A stretch of 64,000 bases of DNA from Nereocystis luetkeana (Eukaryota > Sar > Phaeophyceae > Laminariales > Laminariaceae), in contig JARUPZ010000002.1 in assembly GCA_031213475.1 (NCBI GenBank), positions 4,101,049-4,165,048 of the forward strand, in the 5' to 3' direction. The position numbers were made by a program, and so were the translations under genes. Positions 22,731-35,400 of this stretch are shown one piece after another; within the stretch, counting starts at the first letter, position 1, and each line of letters opens with the position of its first letter. The notes below the pieces were generated by a model that did no database searches, was not told the origin of the DNA, and saw nothing but the letters and a program-made list of their open reading frames with translations.

Positions 22731-23087
22731 TTGGCGGGCCTCGACGCCGAGCGGGAGGAGCGCCTCACAAGATGGACCCTCGGGGTTCAAGACGCGCTGG
22801 AGGCGGGTATCGCGCCCCCTCCCTTTCCGAGGCAGGCGACGCCCCCACCGAGAGGAACGGAGTCGACGATTGAGAACGATCCGATGTTGAGAAGTCGGCT
22901 GGAGCACGAAGACGAAGCTCCGGGCTCCTCAGAGAACCACCAGAACGAGGGAAACAGGGATACCATACCAGAGGCACAGCCCGGAACGCCCCGAGCAAGG
23001 CCGGAGACCGCGTCGACAACACCCGAGGTGACAGTTGCAAGAAACAGGGGGGGGGGGGGGGGGGCGGGGGGGGTTTGCAAGGGATAG
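22731..23087 (+). pseudogene. Possible ORF1 remnant of the RLE-type LINE
   Basis: One frame has good coding character: GLDAEREERLTRWTLGVQDA, then a Pro/Ser-rich acidic stretch with SRLEHEDEAPGSSENHQNEG. It runs into a G homopolymer at 23047-23070, where the frame is unstable. No known domain. Whether it is ORF1 or an extension of the main ORF cannot be told. Confidence 0.5.
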
Positions 23088-24000
23088 AAGAGGTCGATCG
23101 AGGGAATCTGAGGGAAGATCACGAGCAGCCAGCACAGGAAGAGGGGCGGACACTAGTACGGAGCGAAACCCCAGGCGGAGGGGTAGAGCGCCACCTTCAT
23201 CAGCAGGCCGGGAGGGGGGGGGGAGGGGGATGGGGGGAGGGGGATGGAAGAAGCGAGGGGGGTGGGGGGGGTGGGGGTGGCGGGAGTAGCGGGGGGAGTG
23301 GGGGGAGAAGGGGGGACGGGTGGAACGGGGGGGGTGGAGGGGACGGGGGCGGTGAGGGGAGCGGGGGGAACAGAGGGAGAGGGGGCAGCGATGAGAGAGG
23401 AGGTGGCGGGGGGAAGAGGTAGCGCAGCACTCTTGTTGGCCGGCCAGGAAGGGGGCGGGGGGGGCAGGGGGGGCGGGGAGAAAGGATGACGGAAGGAGAA
23501 AGGGGAACGGGGAGAGGGGAGGGGGCGGGGGAAGCAAGGGGAACGGGGGGAGCAGGTGGAACAGGGGGGCCAGGGAGAGTGGGAGGGGCGGGGGGAGAAG
23601 AAGGAATGGAGGGGGCGGCGGGAGCGGGGGAAACGGTGGGAGGAGATAGGGCGGCGCCCCCTCTGGCAGGTCGGGGGAGGGAGAGGGGGACAGGGAGGAC
23701 GGGGGGGGCAGGAGAAACGGGGGGGACGGCGGGACAGGGGGGAGCGGGAGGTGTGCAAGTAGCCGCGAGAACAAGGGGAGCAGGGGGACCGTGGAGCGAG
23801 CGGGGAGCGGAGAGAACAAGGCGGACCGAGGGATCGAGAGGGATGGAGAGAACGGGAGAGGCGGGGACGGGTACAAGGAGCGAAGCTAGCGGAGAGGGGG
23901 AAGGGGTTTAGGGAAGGTAGAGGAGAAGCGGAAACCGGAAGAACGCAAACTAGTGGTGGAGAGAGAGGCGTAGGGAGAGGAACGAGCCAAAGAAGTGGAG
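23040..24000 (+). repeat. G-rich internal repeat region of the RLE-type LINE
   Basis: Nearly pure purine on the plus strand, dominated by GGGG runs separated by A, C or GA. Landmarks CAGCAGGCCGGG (23201), TTGGCCGGCCAGG (23437) and CTGGCAGGTCGGG (23664) recur every 227-236 bp, so the region is an imperfect ~230-bp tandem repeat. The minus strand is open over long distances as Pro/Ser/Leu-rich frames, a composition artefact. Strong G-quadruplex potential. Confidence 0.8.
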
Positions 24001-24136
24001 AGAGAGGAGCGGGGACGATAGGGGCCATCAGACACCAAACGGTGAGGCTCCGGCAGGAGGATCTCCCAGGTCGCAGGGGAGGAGAACAGGGAACGGGACG
24101 CACCCCCGGGCCTTTATTGGCAACACCACAGGTGGA

Positions 24137-27100
24137 GTGGCAAGCGGGGTCTGCGGTGTAACACTTCAGCAAGGGCACCGGGCGGTACGTTTTCCATGTG
24201 GGCAAGGGCGCCACGTGCTCCTCGTTCGTAGTGTGGTAGAGGCCCTAGCGAGAGGCCCCGCACCGGCACCACTCCGCTGTCCAGCCGCCGACTGCGGAGC
24301 CCGACATCCCAGACGGGACGCGCTGGAGGCAGCGGTCCAAGCTGACCCGGGTCTTCGCAATCGAGCGGCGCGGATGAGAGGGGGAACCATAGGTGACGAG
24401 GACCTACGCAGCCGGGGGCTTTGGTGCGGATGGGACCAAAACAGCCTGTTCAGAGGGCCACCACTCGATGCCGTTTCCTTGAAAGACCTGGGGCAACGTT
24501 TCGCAACCGAGAATACAGTACAGCCGCAGCTGGCAGGAGCACATGCGCGCTTGAGCGTCCACGCCCTTGGCATCCTCAACCACGCTATGGGAGAGCACCG
24601 GCCGAACCGGGACTCGGCGACACCGAAGTCGCTCTTGGGGGCGATAAAGTTATGGTACCCCATGCCAGCCCTTGCTCCACTCACCGGACGGCCGGATAAA
24701 GAGGCGACGGAGGTTCGCGCTGGCGGAGAGCGTGGACATAGTGTAGTGCTCCTGCTACCATGGCTGATAGCGTACACCAGGAGAGAGGGCTTGGGACAAC
24801 GGGATGCCGCCCAGGAAGCTTCGGAAGAGGCGAAACTTGAACGAGCGTCGTCGGCGTGTCGCCACGCGGGAGGGGTCAAAGTGGCAGCACGCAACCTTCT
24901 GGCAAAACCACGATCAGCGGGGAACGTGGAACACGTTGATGGCCAAATTTCCCCCGAAAACCATGCCGCCGTGTCCGCGGCGGCGGCCGCAGTGCTAGCG
25001 AGCGGCACTGAGGTGGAAGATGGAAACGCCCCCCCGCGGCGCCCTGACGATGGGTATGCCTCCGAGGTGATAATCGACGTCATCAACTCCCGGAGCGCCC
25101 TCTCAGGCCCCGGAAACGACGGTCAACGATCAGCCCATCTACAATCCATCATTCAAACCGATATCGGCAGAGAGGAGCGCGGAAGTGGCGTGACAGCCTT
25201 CTGGCGGAGAATCGTCGATGAGCCGGACGTGTTCCCGCCAGAGTTCTGGCAGCTCTTCCTGCAGTCGAGCCTCGCTGCGTTAGGGGAAAAGTGCCGGACG
25301 GTCTGCGTGGGTATGACATGGAGGAGGCTCATCACCGCAGGGGCTATGCGACAGTGGCGACCGCGGTTGGAGGAGGTATACCGAGAGGTGGGGCAGTTTG
25401 GGGTCGCCGTACCCGGAGGAGTGGATCATGTGGGATTGAGGGCTAGGATGCTACACGAGACGGGCAACTGGCTTGTTCTCTCGGACTGCTCCAACGCCTT
25501 CAACACCGTAAAAAGGACGGCGGTGCTAGGAGAGGTGGTAAAAATCGTGCAAGCGCTCACGCCTTTAGTGGCCAAGTGCTACGGCACAAGATCAGCCGGC
25601 GTGTATTTCCGGATGGACTCAGGAAAGATCAGGATGATCGCTTGCTACAGCGGTGTCCAGCAAGGGGACCCCACATGGGATCAGCAATGGTTTGCTTGGC
25701 GTTACGACCGGGGCTGAAGCGATCCCGGCAGGAATTCGAGAGACAAGGAGCGGGATCCTTCGCGTACATGGGCGATGCTTCTCTCGGCCTTACAGGGATC
25801 ACGGCCAACACGATTAGAGCATTCGCCTTCCTCCGACGAGAGCTAGAGGACATCGGCATTGTGGTCAACGCCGCCAAAACAGTGGCACTGCCGCCAAAAG
25901 GGCACGCCCCGACGAGGGAGGAGATTTCGCTCCTTGAAATCGTTGAGATCCGTGTCGCAGACGAAGGAGGGGTGACGGTGGTGGGTGTCCCAATCGGAAC
26001 GGAAGAGTACGCGCGGGGGCGAGCAATGGAGGTAGTGAGGGGTGGGGGCGCGGACCGCCTTGCGCGCTGCCTCGCTAACATGCCCGACAAACAGGCGGCG
26101 GCCCTCATCACCGTCCAATCTCTCGGGCAACGGACGAGTTACCTCGAAAGGGCTCTGGACCCGGGGTTGTCTCTCGAAGCTTGTAAAAGAGCAGACAACG
26201 GGGCCCAGTGGGCGTACGAGAAAATCCTCGAACTACCGGGAGCGGCGGAGGCACAGTCGTTTTTCCAGGAGGGGTGCCCGGATAGTCGGCTGACTCTCAA
26301 ACCTTACCAGCAAGCCCAAGCATGCCTTCCTACGGGAGCGGGAGGGTTCGGGCTGCCGTCGACAGAAGCAAGGAGACTGTCGGCATCCATCGGGAGCAGG
26401 GTGGGGACCTTGCCGAAGGTCCTAGCAGACCTCACAGGGCCGTTAGGGGATAAGTTGAGGGAGGGGGCTCCCAGAATCGAGCATCATTGCTCAGCTGGGA
26501 AACAGCTTGCGGGAGACTAGGGATACATGGGGGGTGTCACAGGAAGCGATGGCGGGCATCGTCCCCGAATCATGGTTGTAATGGGGTCTAGGCGCAGAGG
26601 GGGGCAGGGCCTCGAGACCCCCAGAGACCGACATGCTGGCTGCACACGACGCCACAACCACGAACTCATGCAAAGTCCGACAGAAGTTGGGCAGGTTGGT
26701 AACCCAACGTCGGCACGCAGCCCACGCTGCCTCGCTAGAGGAGCTCCCGGAGACGGCACGCCCCCCGGACCGGGCGACTCGATGGGTGGGGCCGAAACCA
26801 AAGCCCTCGCCAAGGCTCGCTATAGGAGCCTACAGGGGGCAGGAGCTACGGCATGCCTTGGGGCGAGACCAACGAACTCACTCCGGGTCATACCCGCAGA
26901 AGAGTTCGTGGGCATGAGAAGGCGGTCCATTGGGATAGGGGAACACGTGGCAGTGAGGTGCCCCTGCTGCGATGCAGTAGACGTGGACACTCGCCACGCG
27001 CGCATCTGTCCCAGAGCAGGGGCGCAGGCAAATCAACACCAACCGCTCATCCACGCGACGTCCCGAACGTTGAAGCGGCTGGGAATTCCACACCAAGTGG

Positions 27101-27660
27101 AAAGCGGCGAATTGTTCACCGCTGACCGAAATCTGCGGATGGACATTGTCGTCAGGGGAGGAGGTCTACGGGATGCTCCTAATAGGGAGTATAGGGAGAA
27201 GTCCATCCTGCTGGACGCCACCCATGCGGATCCTCAAGCGCAGGTACTCCTGCGAGGAGGCAGTGACGATCAAGATGGATCAGCTGCCTCTACCTCCGAG
27301 GCGCGCAAGCGTCAACACTACGCTCGTCCGGGACATGTGTCCTTTGACGAACGGAGTCACAAACTTGCCACTTTAGCAGTGGAAAGCTTTGGGCGTCTCG
27401 GGATAGAGGGCAGTAAGTCCATCGACCAGCTGGCTGCTAGTGTAGTGGGCGGGAGGGATGGTGGGTCGATGGGGAGGAAAGGATTGGCGAAGGAACGCCT
27501 ACTCCAAATCGTCTCCGTGACTACACACGTCGCCATTTCGAGGAGGGTATCGCGATTTAGACTCCAGCTTAGGGGTCGTCAGGAATCGAGAAGGAGCAGG
27601 GAGGGGGGGGATGACAGACCCACACCGATGGCGTGGGGATGGAGCTTGGATGCGGGTTAG
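24137..27660 (+). pseudogene. RT plus restriction-like endonuclease ORF, frameshifted
   Basis: First part, 24137-25717: N-terminal FPCGQGRH....RCPAADCGARHP, resembling a RING/IBR-type finger with Cys positions lost; then RT blocks CRTVCVGMTWRRLITAGAM, LVLSDCSNAFNTVKR (motif A Asp at 25484) and YSGVQQGDP (motif B, 25650-25672). Right after motif B two extra bases shift the frame. The second part, 25576-26520, holds SFAYMGDASLG at 25756-25788, where YxDD is expected, so the first catalytic Asp is Gly. It stops at TAG 26518. Frame then switches near 26520-26640 and again near 26805 (RWVGPKPKPS to LAKARYRSLQ). The last part has C-X2-C-X8-H-X3-C (26959-27012), then RMDIVV and ILLDATHADP (27135-27240) as candidate endonuclease acidic residues. 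At least four disabling lesions. Confidence 0.88.
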
Positions 27661-27730
27661 GATTGAAGAATAGAAGGAACGAGTACATATTAAGATGTAG
27701 GAGGGAGCAAAGACAACACATAGAGTATCG

Positions 27731-29989
27731 TAGATAAAACATAAAAGGAAGTAGACATAGAAGGTAGATATACTTGGTGTATAGGTTTTCTTCGTATACG
27801 GAGATTTCTTCTTTCAGGAATGTTCTAATTGATCACAGTGAAAGCTCATGCTGCACGATGTCGGATGGCAAGCCTAACAGCAACATCTATGTAATAGTAA
27901 AGGCGCTTCAAAGTGCAACAAGGTGGTGGGTATTTTACCTATACTTGCAGCTACTGCTACTGCCTAAAGTTAGTTGTTACAGTATATAAGTATTGACAGA
28001 ACTGTGTATTTTCCTACTTGCAAGTATATACTGCCTGTAGGAAGGAGGGTCACATTCGGTAACTATGCCGCATACTTTGGTACCAGTAAGTATCATGTGT
28101 GGCTCTGTGATGAACGACTATTATTGTGCAGTACCGGTATACATTTTGATCCAGTGATCGATTCGCGTATATAAGTATGTTGATCCCCTGATCGATTCGT
28201 GTATATGGTTCTGTGTGAGGGTTTTGATTACTATGCCGTGAAGTCAACAACAATTAATTGCAGTAGCAATCAATGCCGCCTGTGCAATGTGCGTTTTTCA
28301 CACATTTATACATATCTGCGGTAACGCATATCAGCGCAGATCAGCGCAATTAATATCTACCGATCGGTCCTATTCTCGTTCTACATTGATATTCCCGGTA
28401 TTCTATTATCCTTGTTACAATCCTAATCGTATAGATACTTACAGCATGTATAGTCTATACCGGCGGCACGGTGTGTGCTCTCGCCGATCAAAGTCATCAA
28501 TGTCCGTTCTCGTTCGTATAGCGCGGCGCCCAAAATAAATAACCTAAATACATGGTTCGGTAACAAATTACCGAAGAAATGTTGGCGTTAATATTCAGTC
28601 GTAGCTGTGTGTTGCTGGTGGTGTGCTGTTGCTGTGTTGCAACAAAGCGTTTCGGCACACCCCGGATAGATCATCGATCCCACCGAGTTATTTATCACGC
28701 ACGGTGGTTCCTACTATTACTACATGGGCCCAAAACGTGGGTAAAGATAGGTTTCCCAGAGTATTTATGAAGGATACAAACATGTCATATACCAGGTACG
28801 ATGGGAAAAAGAAGCCTATCGTCAACCGTGTGTCATATTCTAAACAGACAACATTCTCGATTCACGCAGTATCATCGTAGAGTGCTTGATATTTGAGATA
28901 AAACGCACCAAAAAAGTTGTAAGGGGTGTTTGTAGAGTAAATCGAGAGTGGATAACGCCTTCGATGTCGGCTTGGGAGAAAGCTCTATTTATTTGTGAAA
29001 ACTCTTCTTACTCTTTTCCCATCACTATATTGAGAAAACATCAAATTGAAAATTTCGAGAAAATATGGATTAGTAATTTTCCACGAAAGTTCTTGCCCGC
29101 AGTTTACCTGAAATTCAACGATTTTTCCGAGAAAATTATTTGGAAAAAAGCCGGTACACAGAGCTGAATCTACGTCTTCTTCGTAGAGTGGGTTGTTCCG
29201 TCTCCCGAAAAAAATGTAAACAGCCGGCATTGATTGCGGACGAAGGCCACGCCCGACATGCGATGTGAAGTGCCATGTGCGCACGCAAATCTTGAGAAGG
29301 ACAGTGCCTAGCGGGCCCTCAGCCGCACCGAAGAGCGGCACCCTGTCGCAATAGGTCGGTTGCCTCCGGCTAGAGGAGGAAGCGCGCTCCACTATATGCG
29401 CTGCCAGCTGCTCATCATCATGGAGGACGTACGTGACGAGAGAGAAGGAAAAACGCGAAACACGGACGGACCGGGGACAGACCATGTGTGTGTGTGGCAT
29501 GTGGCAACAGGCACGAATGAAGAAGATAGCAGCAGTCGATAGGACGGTCGGTCCCTGCTGTGGCTCAGGTAGATCTGCCCGATGTTCGTTCCCGACAGAG
29601 CGCCGGCGTATTGTGGAGTGCGCGGGGGTGGGGGCGTGCGTTGCCGTGTGGGGAGTGGGGAGGGTGGGGAGTCGGGGGCAACGAAACCAACTGGGTGGCT
29701 TGGAGCTCGGAGGGTCAAGGATTAATCAACTTCAACAGGAGGGATCCCCTCGCAGGATGTACAACGGCCGTGTTCGCGCGTTGGAATGGTTCCGGTTTAA
29801 TTGAAGTCGGTGCTTTGGGTCTTGTTTTGGGCTCACATGTACTATAATGTGTGTGGGCCTCCGTGATAGAGATATTTCAAGGCAGATGTATACTATTGTA
29901 TACAACAGTTACTATTATTATACCAGGTACCTGGTATTAATTACTGCAGATAATAAGCGGAAAGCGCGAGGAGAGCGTGAGCTAGCTAC
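27731..29989. other. Intergenic, repeat-derived
   Basis: 27798-27871 resembles 8035-8101. TACCAGGTA at about 28790 and TACCAGGTACCTGGTA at 29919-29934. Frames at 29360-29850 are Gly/Arg-rich on both strands, with no motif. No gene supported. Confidence 0.4.
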
Positions 29990-30170
29990 ATTCGATAAAA
30001 ATCGACGAGCAGTGGGAATGCTGAACCCTACGCGCGACAAAAAATAAAGCCACGTATACCGGGGGGGGGGAAGGGATGGCACCTACCTGTGACCACGGCT
30101 TGTCCAGAAGAAGAGACCGCTGTGAGGGTAAAAACCTCCTACATGGTAGGCTGGAGTGTAAAAGTAAGTA
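29990..30170 (+). repeat. Dispersed repeat E, copy 2
   Basis: Inverted relative to 8338-8495; the shared phrases are given there. The G run at 30061-30070 corresponds to a C run in copy 1. The copies differ at a TA-flanked pentamer (CTACATGGTAGG here, CTACGCGTTAGG in copy 1 on the same strand), the kind of site where scars occur elsewhere in the window. Confidence 0.75.
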
Positions 30171-31620
30171 TGCCATGATTTAAAAAAAAAAAACACGTAC
30201 GAGCATACTACCTGTACTATAATATTACCGAAAGTTACCACCAATTATTTTATGCTTGTCATCCTGTGAAGGTGTTACCTACTGAGCAATCCGACGATGT
30301 GTACGAAGTGTTGTTGTAAAAACAAAAAAACGACTACCTGGTATTATTAATAATAACAGAAAGTAAGTCAAGAACTCTCCAGTATACCTACCTGGTACCT
30401 GGCACTATTTATTACCAGGTAATACTTTCGAAGTACTTTTTTACTTACACTGCAGATAAATCTATTTTACCTGATTTTGTATGATCTACAGTGTGGTACA
30501 TAGCTCATCATAGATAGGTTGCCGGGCGGAAGCCGTACGACACACACGTTGAACTCCCTGTGGGTTGGACCTACAGTATATCATCTTCTTCTGTACCAGG
30601 TATAATATATATGGTACCTGGTACAGAAGATCCTGCTCACAGTCAACATAATAGATGTATCATCACGAACGAACGGCAGATATATAAATAAATGATCTGG
30701 ATGCATTGATCCATCTATCTATCTGTGGGTGATCTATATGTGGTGCTGTAGATAGTATAGTGACATGTGATCCGTTTGAGGTGTGCAACGTTGCAACACG
30801 GTCGTCGTGCAGTATTGGGGCACGAGAGTGAGTGAGGGTGAGCGTGTATGATGATGAGTGTGCACAGCCGCAACTTTCTTTTGAAGGCAAAGCCGCGGGC
30901 AGAGAGAAACAACAGATAGATACTGTAAGTAGATGATTCTGAAGATACTTTGTTGGCGGTAGCGCGGAAGCCCGGAAGGCAGAAACTCTTGTGTGCGAAC
31001 TCGTCCTCGTACGTGAGGTCGAAAGCCCACCTGGAGGACCTCAGCACAATAAAAAACGTTACTGTGTGTTCTACTACTGTACGTAAGCGTTACAACTATA
31101 CGAACGAGCTCTGTGACACGGGCTGCGCGAGCTTGTTATGGTACGCGAGATCCACGAGAGCCATAAGGGAGTTATTTACAGCGTGAATCAAACCCGCCGC
31201 AGCCGCAACCGTTTCGAGCGCCGGACATCAATGACGTTACAGCTATCTGTATCAGCTACGATCAGCGTTACAGCTATACGAGCGAGCTACCAGGGTACGA
31301 GGCACGTATGAGCCACGAACCACGAGCCTTGAGCGACGAGTGAGTTTTGAGTTTACAACTATTGCCAGGGTATATACAACGGAAATCCGGAAATCCAGTC
31401 CGCCGCAGCCTCAATCCTCAAAACTCAAAGTAGACCCAAAACCGCCGTGTCGAGCCAGAAAATTGCGAAACGAAACTTCGTTCGATAGTTCTTCGGTTTC
31501 ATTCGTCATCCGACAAACCGATTATAGAATGGAATCGGTTTCTAAATTCGGTACAGAAACGGAACGGAGGCCGCTGTGTGCCTTGTCAATCTCCTTTTTC
31601 TTCCGCTTCTTCTTCCTCTT
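30171..31620. other. Intergenic with several CCWGG scars
   Basis: TACCTGGTA/TACCAGGTA at about 30336, 30389, 30410, 30597 and 30614. Diverged GTTACAGCTAT...CGAGC repeats at 31090-31290. No coding sequence recognised. Confidence 0.4.
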
Positions 31621-31812
31621 CTCCTTCTTGCTTGCCCATACATACCTCACAGCAGTACTAGTCCCACATATACCAAGCACTCAAGCCTTCCCTTCCACAC
31701 CCGCGCAGAGCACGCACAGATCGCACAGCCCGCACTGTAGAGCAAAGCGAGGCCCGCTGAGGAGCACCACCTTCAATCCAGCGAGAAGCGGGTCGGGCTT
31801 CCCAGCGTTGAG
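31570..31812 (+). promoter_or_regulatory. Pyrimidine-rich leader of the PH-domain gene
   Basis: 31585-31635 is almost entirely pyrimidine (repeats of TTCTTCC/CTTCTCC), 180-230 bp before the proposed ATG at 31813. Such initiator-like tracts are common near transcription starts. No TATA box is evident. The transcription start is not determined. Confidence 0.35.
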
Positions 31813-32459
31813 ATGGCTCTAATTCAATCGGGCCCGGCGGCAGCAGGAGGCGGAGGGGGCAACCCGGCCCTACCACGTATAAGCTCCAGGACCTTCCGAA
31901 TGTCTGATCAGGACGACAAGGCAAGTGGTTATCCCTGCTAGCTGCGACCGGTTGATCGTGACGCAGAGCCTAGCGTCCACCAGAGGGTTGCTCTGCTGCG
32001 TGCGTGGGTTCGAAGAGCGAGCAGCGCTGGAGCTCTTTTTTGTCGCTGGCCCTGTTCTGTGTGCAAGCCGGTCTCGTATATTTGTTTCAGTGTGTAAAAA
32101 ATATAAGAGAATTACACGAGTGACTGCGAGGAGCCTCGTTTTCCAAACCAATTTCCATCCTTGGTTGTGCCCCTGGCAGCTGACTGAGAGATCAGCGGCC
32201 AGCCTTTGTCGCTCAATTTAGCGGGATCGATGTGTTCACGAGTGGGCATGGGAGGGGTGGGTGCAGCCCCAGGCGCAGGCATCGCGTGAGATGAGAGTCA
32301 CGCAGGCTGTAATCTCTGATACGCTGGCTGTTATTTTTTTTTTGTTTTTCAATTTCGTTCTGCGTTGTTGAATTTCTAGCTTTTTTCGACCTTCGGCCCC
32401 GTCAAGCATACACGCCGTTGAGTTACGAGTACTGCTGTAAGTCAACTTACGCAGAGCTG

Positions 32460-32492
<33 letters not shown>

Positions 32493-35400
32493 CACGCTTG
32501 GTATTCAATTTTGACTCGGGTGCGGGTATCGCTCTCGTGCCCGATGCATATCAACAACTACTGGCTACTACAGTTGTGTGCTGTAGTTGACATTTTGGTG
32601 GCGTGAGGATGCACACGGCAGACCAACGGAACGATTCAAGTTTGGATAACGCCAGAACTGCTGCTGTACAAGCAGCACGTATGTACCTGGTATATATGTA
32701 CGAGTACAGCGCAGCAGCAGTAGTACACGCGTTCCTTTAATTTTTTCACGTCCTCTATTCAAAAACGTAGTAAAAAACTGCCCTACTCATTGTGTTCATC
32801 AGACAACATCAGACATACATAACTACACTGTTGATGAGCATCAAAGCGCTTGATGCACTTGATGATACGGAATGACCACCACTGCACGCGTTTCGGCCCA
32901 AATGCCGAACTGAACAGACTGGAGACCGACACAAATGGGTCCGACTCCTGCTCCGCCATAACAAAGCCAGCTTCTCCTCCGCCCTCGCTGGCGTGCTCGA
33001 TCCTCACTACTGTCCCTGTTACATGCACCCTTCCACCATCTATTATCCGTCTTGTCTGATTTTGTGAACTCAGAGACCGGGGGAGGGGTCGACGTCATCA
33101 ACTTGAAATGCACGATATCGAGAAATGGAAAATGCACTATCTTCTCTCGTACGCGCCTACTGCTGTTGGTATCTATACTGTAGTATGGGAGTGTACCAGT
33201 GTGTGTGTACACTTCCGTACGACTCGAAACTCGAGGAGCAGCAGGTTTATTCCGCCGCTGCCTCTCTGTTGCTGGTAGGCTGCTTGCTGCTCCTGCCTGC
33301 TGCTGGAGGTGATGATGAGGGTGCTGCTGCTGCAGTTCTTGCTTCTTGAACCAGTTTGTTTGTTTCTCGTTTTCGTTCGTCTGTTCCGTCTGATGATGTA
33401 CTTGTACTGGTACCACCTATCGTATGTGTGTACCCGTATTAAATAATGTCTGCTTCGTTGTTTGATTAATCATTGCGATCGTCGAATGATGATGACGGAT
33501 GAAAGATGATAGCGACCATTACTAGAACAGACCACGCAAGCATCGGGAAGGAAAAAGGGGGGCGGGGCGGGAGGGGTGTACGCAGCAGTACGTGCTGCTG
33601 TAGTGGCACAGGGTACCAGGTCGAGGTACCAGGTACGGCAGTACCATGCAATACCCGAGGGTATGGCAATACGCACGCATCAATCGATACCGTCGTCGTG
33701 ATGCTTATATATTCGAATACTCTTTACTATTAAAAGTAGTATTAATACTGTTGATATTACTACTTTGCTGTACGTACCCTTGATACCCGTACTGACCACG
33801 TACTGCTGTAACACGGATCGTACTGATGTTGGCATCAGACGTCAGAGGTCATACGGCAACAATTGGTCGACTCGGTGCCTTGATCTGTGATGTTTCATGT
33901 TACGGCGGGTGGATGCCCGTCGCTTGTCGGGAAATCAACGGCGTACCATACGAACCGACGTACAGAGTTACCAAGGTAGTAGTTACCTGGTAGTACGTAG
34001 GCTGCGTCGGGGGTACCAGGTACCAAGTACCTGGTACCTGGTACCTGGTATGATTTATGCCCTCTAATGTAGATTTAGAGTGTAGGCTTAAAAACAGTAC
34101 CTGGTACGCACTAACTGACTGTAGTGTTCTGCAGTATTGTTCTCTAAGCCTTTTTTGTCGCAAAAAATCATGGCGTAATCTTGGACCATCCCAGCCGAGC
34201 GACACACGCTGCACTCACAGCAATGACTGCTGTACGTCTGTCTGCATGTCTTACTCCTCGTTTGCTTGCGTTTTGTGGTTCGCTGTCGTCGGCACTGCTG
34301 CTGTTGCAGGCTAGTCAAGAGGCCGTTCTGAGCGAATTCAAGGCGCGCTTGGCGGAGGGATTCAGCCTCACCAAGCACAGCCGCTCGGGGAAAGCGAGGT
34401 TAGATGCTGCGTGCCGCACATATTATATGGTTATACTCTTTACAACTATCAATATACGGCGTACCTGGTATATGTATTTCTCTGTAATTATCAAACTCGT
34501 TTGAGCTTGGTCGGTGTTATTTGCTTGGTTGCTTGCCCGGCGGCCATTTCCTTTTCTTTAGCTTTCCAAGACCTTTTTTGTTGTGCCTTCTTCGTTCTTG
34601 CCCTGTGGCTATACATGCATGCACGAGTAGCTGGTACGAGGAACGAACGCCTGCTGTGTTGTCTCCCCCTTTTCACCTCGCGACGCCCCCGGGATTTCTA
34701 GTCAAACGTAATCCCGAAGGAGAAACCTTTTATATTTTATTCGTACGTGGTGATGTTTATCAATATTAACAGCAATCAAGTTTTCGTCTTTTCTTCGGAC
34801 ATTTTTCTTCATATTATACACGCGCGCGCTTTTAGACAACACGTTCAGGAAGCGCGTACGAGTAGACAGAGGAAGGCGGTCCGGACACGGGCGGTCGTCG
34901 ATGTTTGTGCGCGATCCGTGCAGTGCATCAGTGTGTCCGTATGCACATCATATTGAACCAAACACCCCGATCATCATCAAGGATACAGCGGTATGTGTTC
35001 TTCGCATGAAGCCGTTCTTTCTACCCGTCGATGTCCAGCACAACCAGTTGGCACATCATGTACGTCGGTATTTTTGTTGAGGGCCGGGCAGAGGTCGGAG
35101 CTCGGAGCAGGCAAGTTTTGTACTTTGGACCAGGTGTATTTCATTTTTCGGAATTTTCAATTTTCCTCCGACCTCATGTTGAAATTTTTTTTTTCTATCG
35201 CCGTGGGTTTCCAAGAGCGAAGGCTTTTGTTGTCATTTTTCGCCCACCTGGGGTCTTGCGACTTTTACTGGAACCGGAAAACACAAAACGAAACAGGTTT
35301 TCCCGTCATCGTGCAGGATCCCGTGAGCAATGCGGTCAGTAGTCGACAGTCGTTGGGGTCATTTATGTACTCTACCCAAAGCAAAGAGAACAAACCACCG

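Larger units (their letters stand above)
22430..27730 (+). mobile_element. Decayed non-LTR retrotransposon with CCHC knuckle and restriction-like endonuclease
   Basis: A ~5.3-kb element unrelated to the APE-type LINE. Layout: an ORF1-like segment (22690-23090), a G-rich repetitive segment (23040-24000), then the main reading frame from 24137 with an N-terminal zinc-finger-like region, RT, a CCHC knuckle and a PD-(D/E)XK-like endonuclease, ending at 27660. This order (RT, then C-terminal CCHC, then RLE) is that of R2/NeSL/CRE-like non-LTR elements. Base composition (GC-rich) differs from the AT-richer flanks. Exact ends are not visible; no target duplication was identified. Inactive (see the pseudogene entry). 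Confidence 0.88.

Noticed and set aside
23153-24214. 353- and 315-codon minus-strand Pro/Ser-rich frames
   Set aside because: They are the complement of a purine-rich repeat in the LINE; no start context, no motif, and composition alone keeps stops away.
24166-25086. 306-codon minus-strand frame
   Set aside because: Antisense shadow of the RT/RLE ORF.
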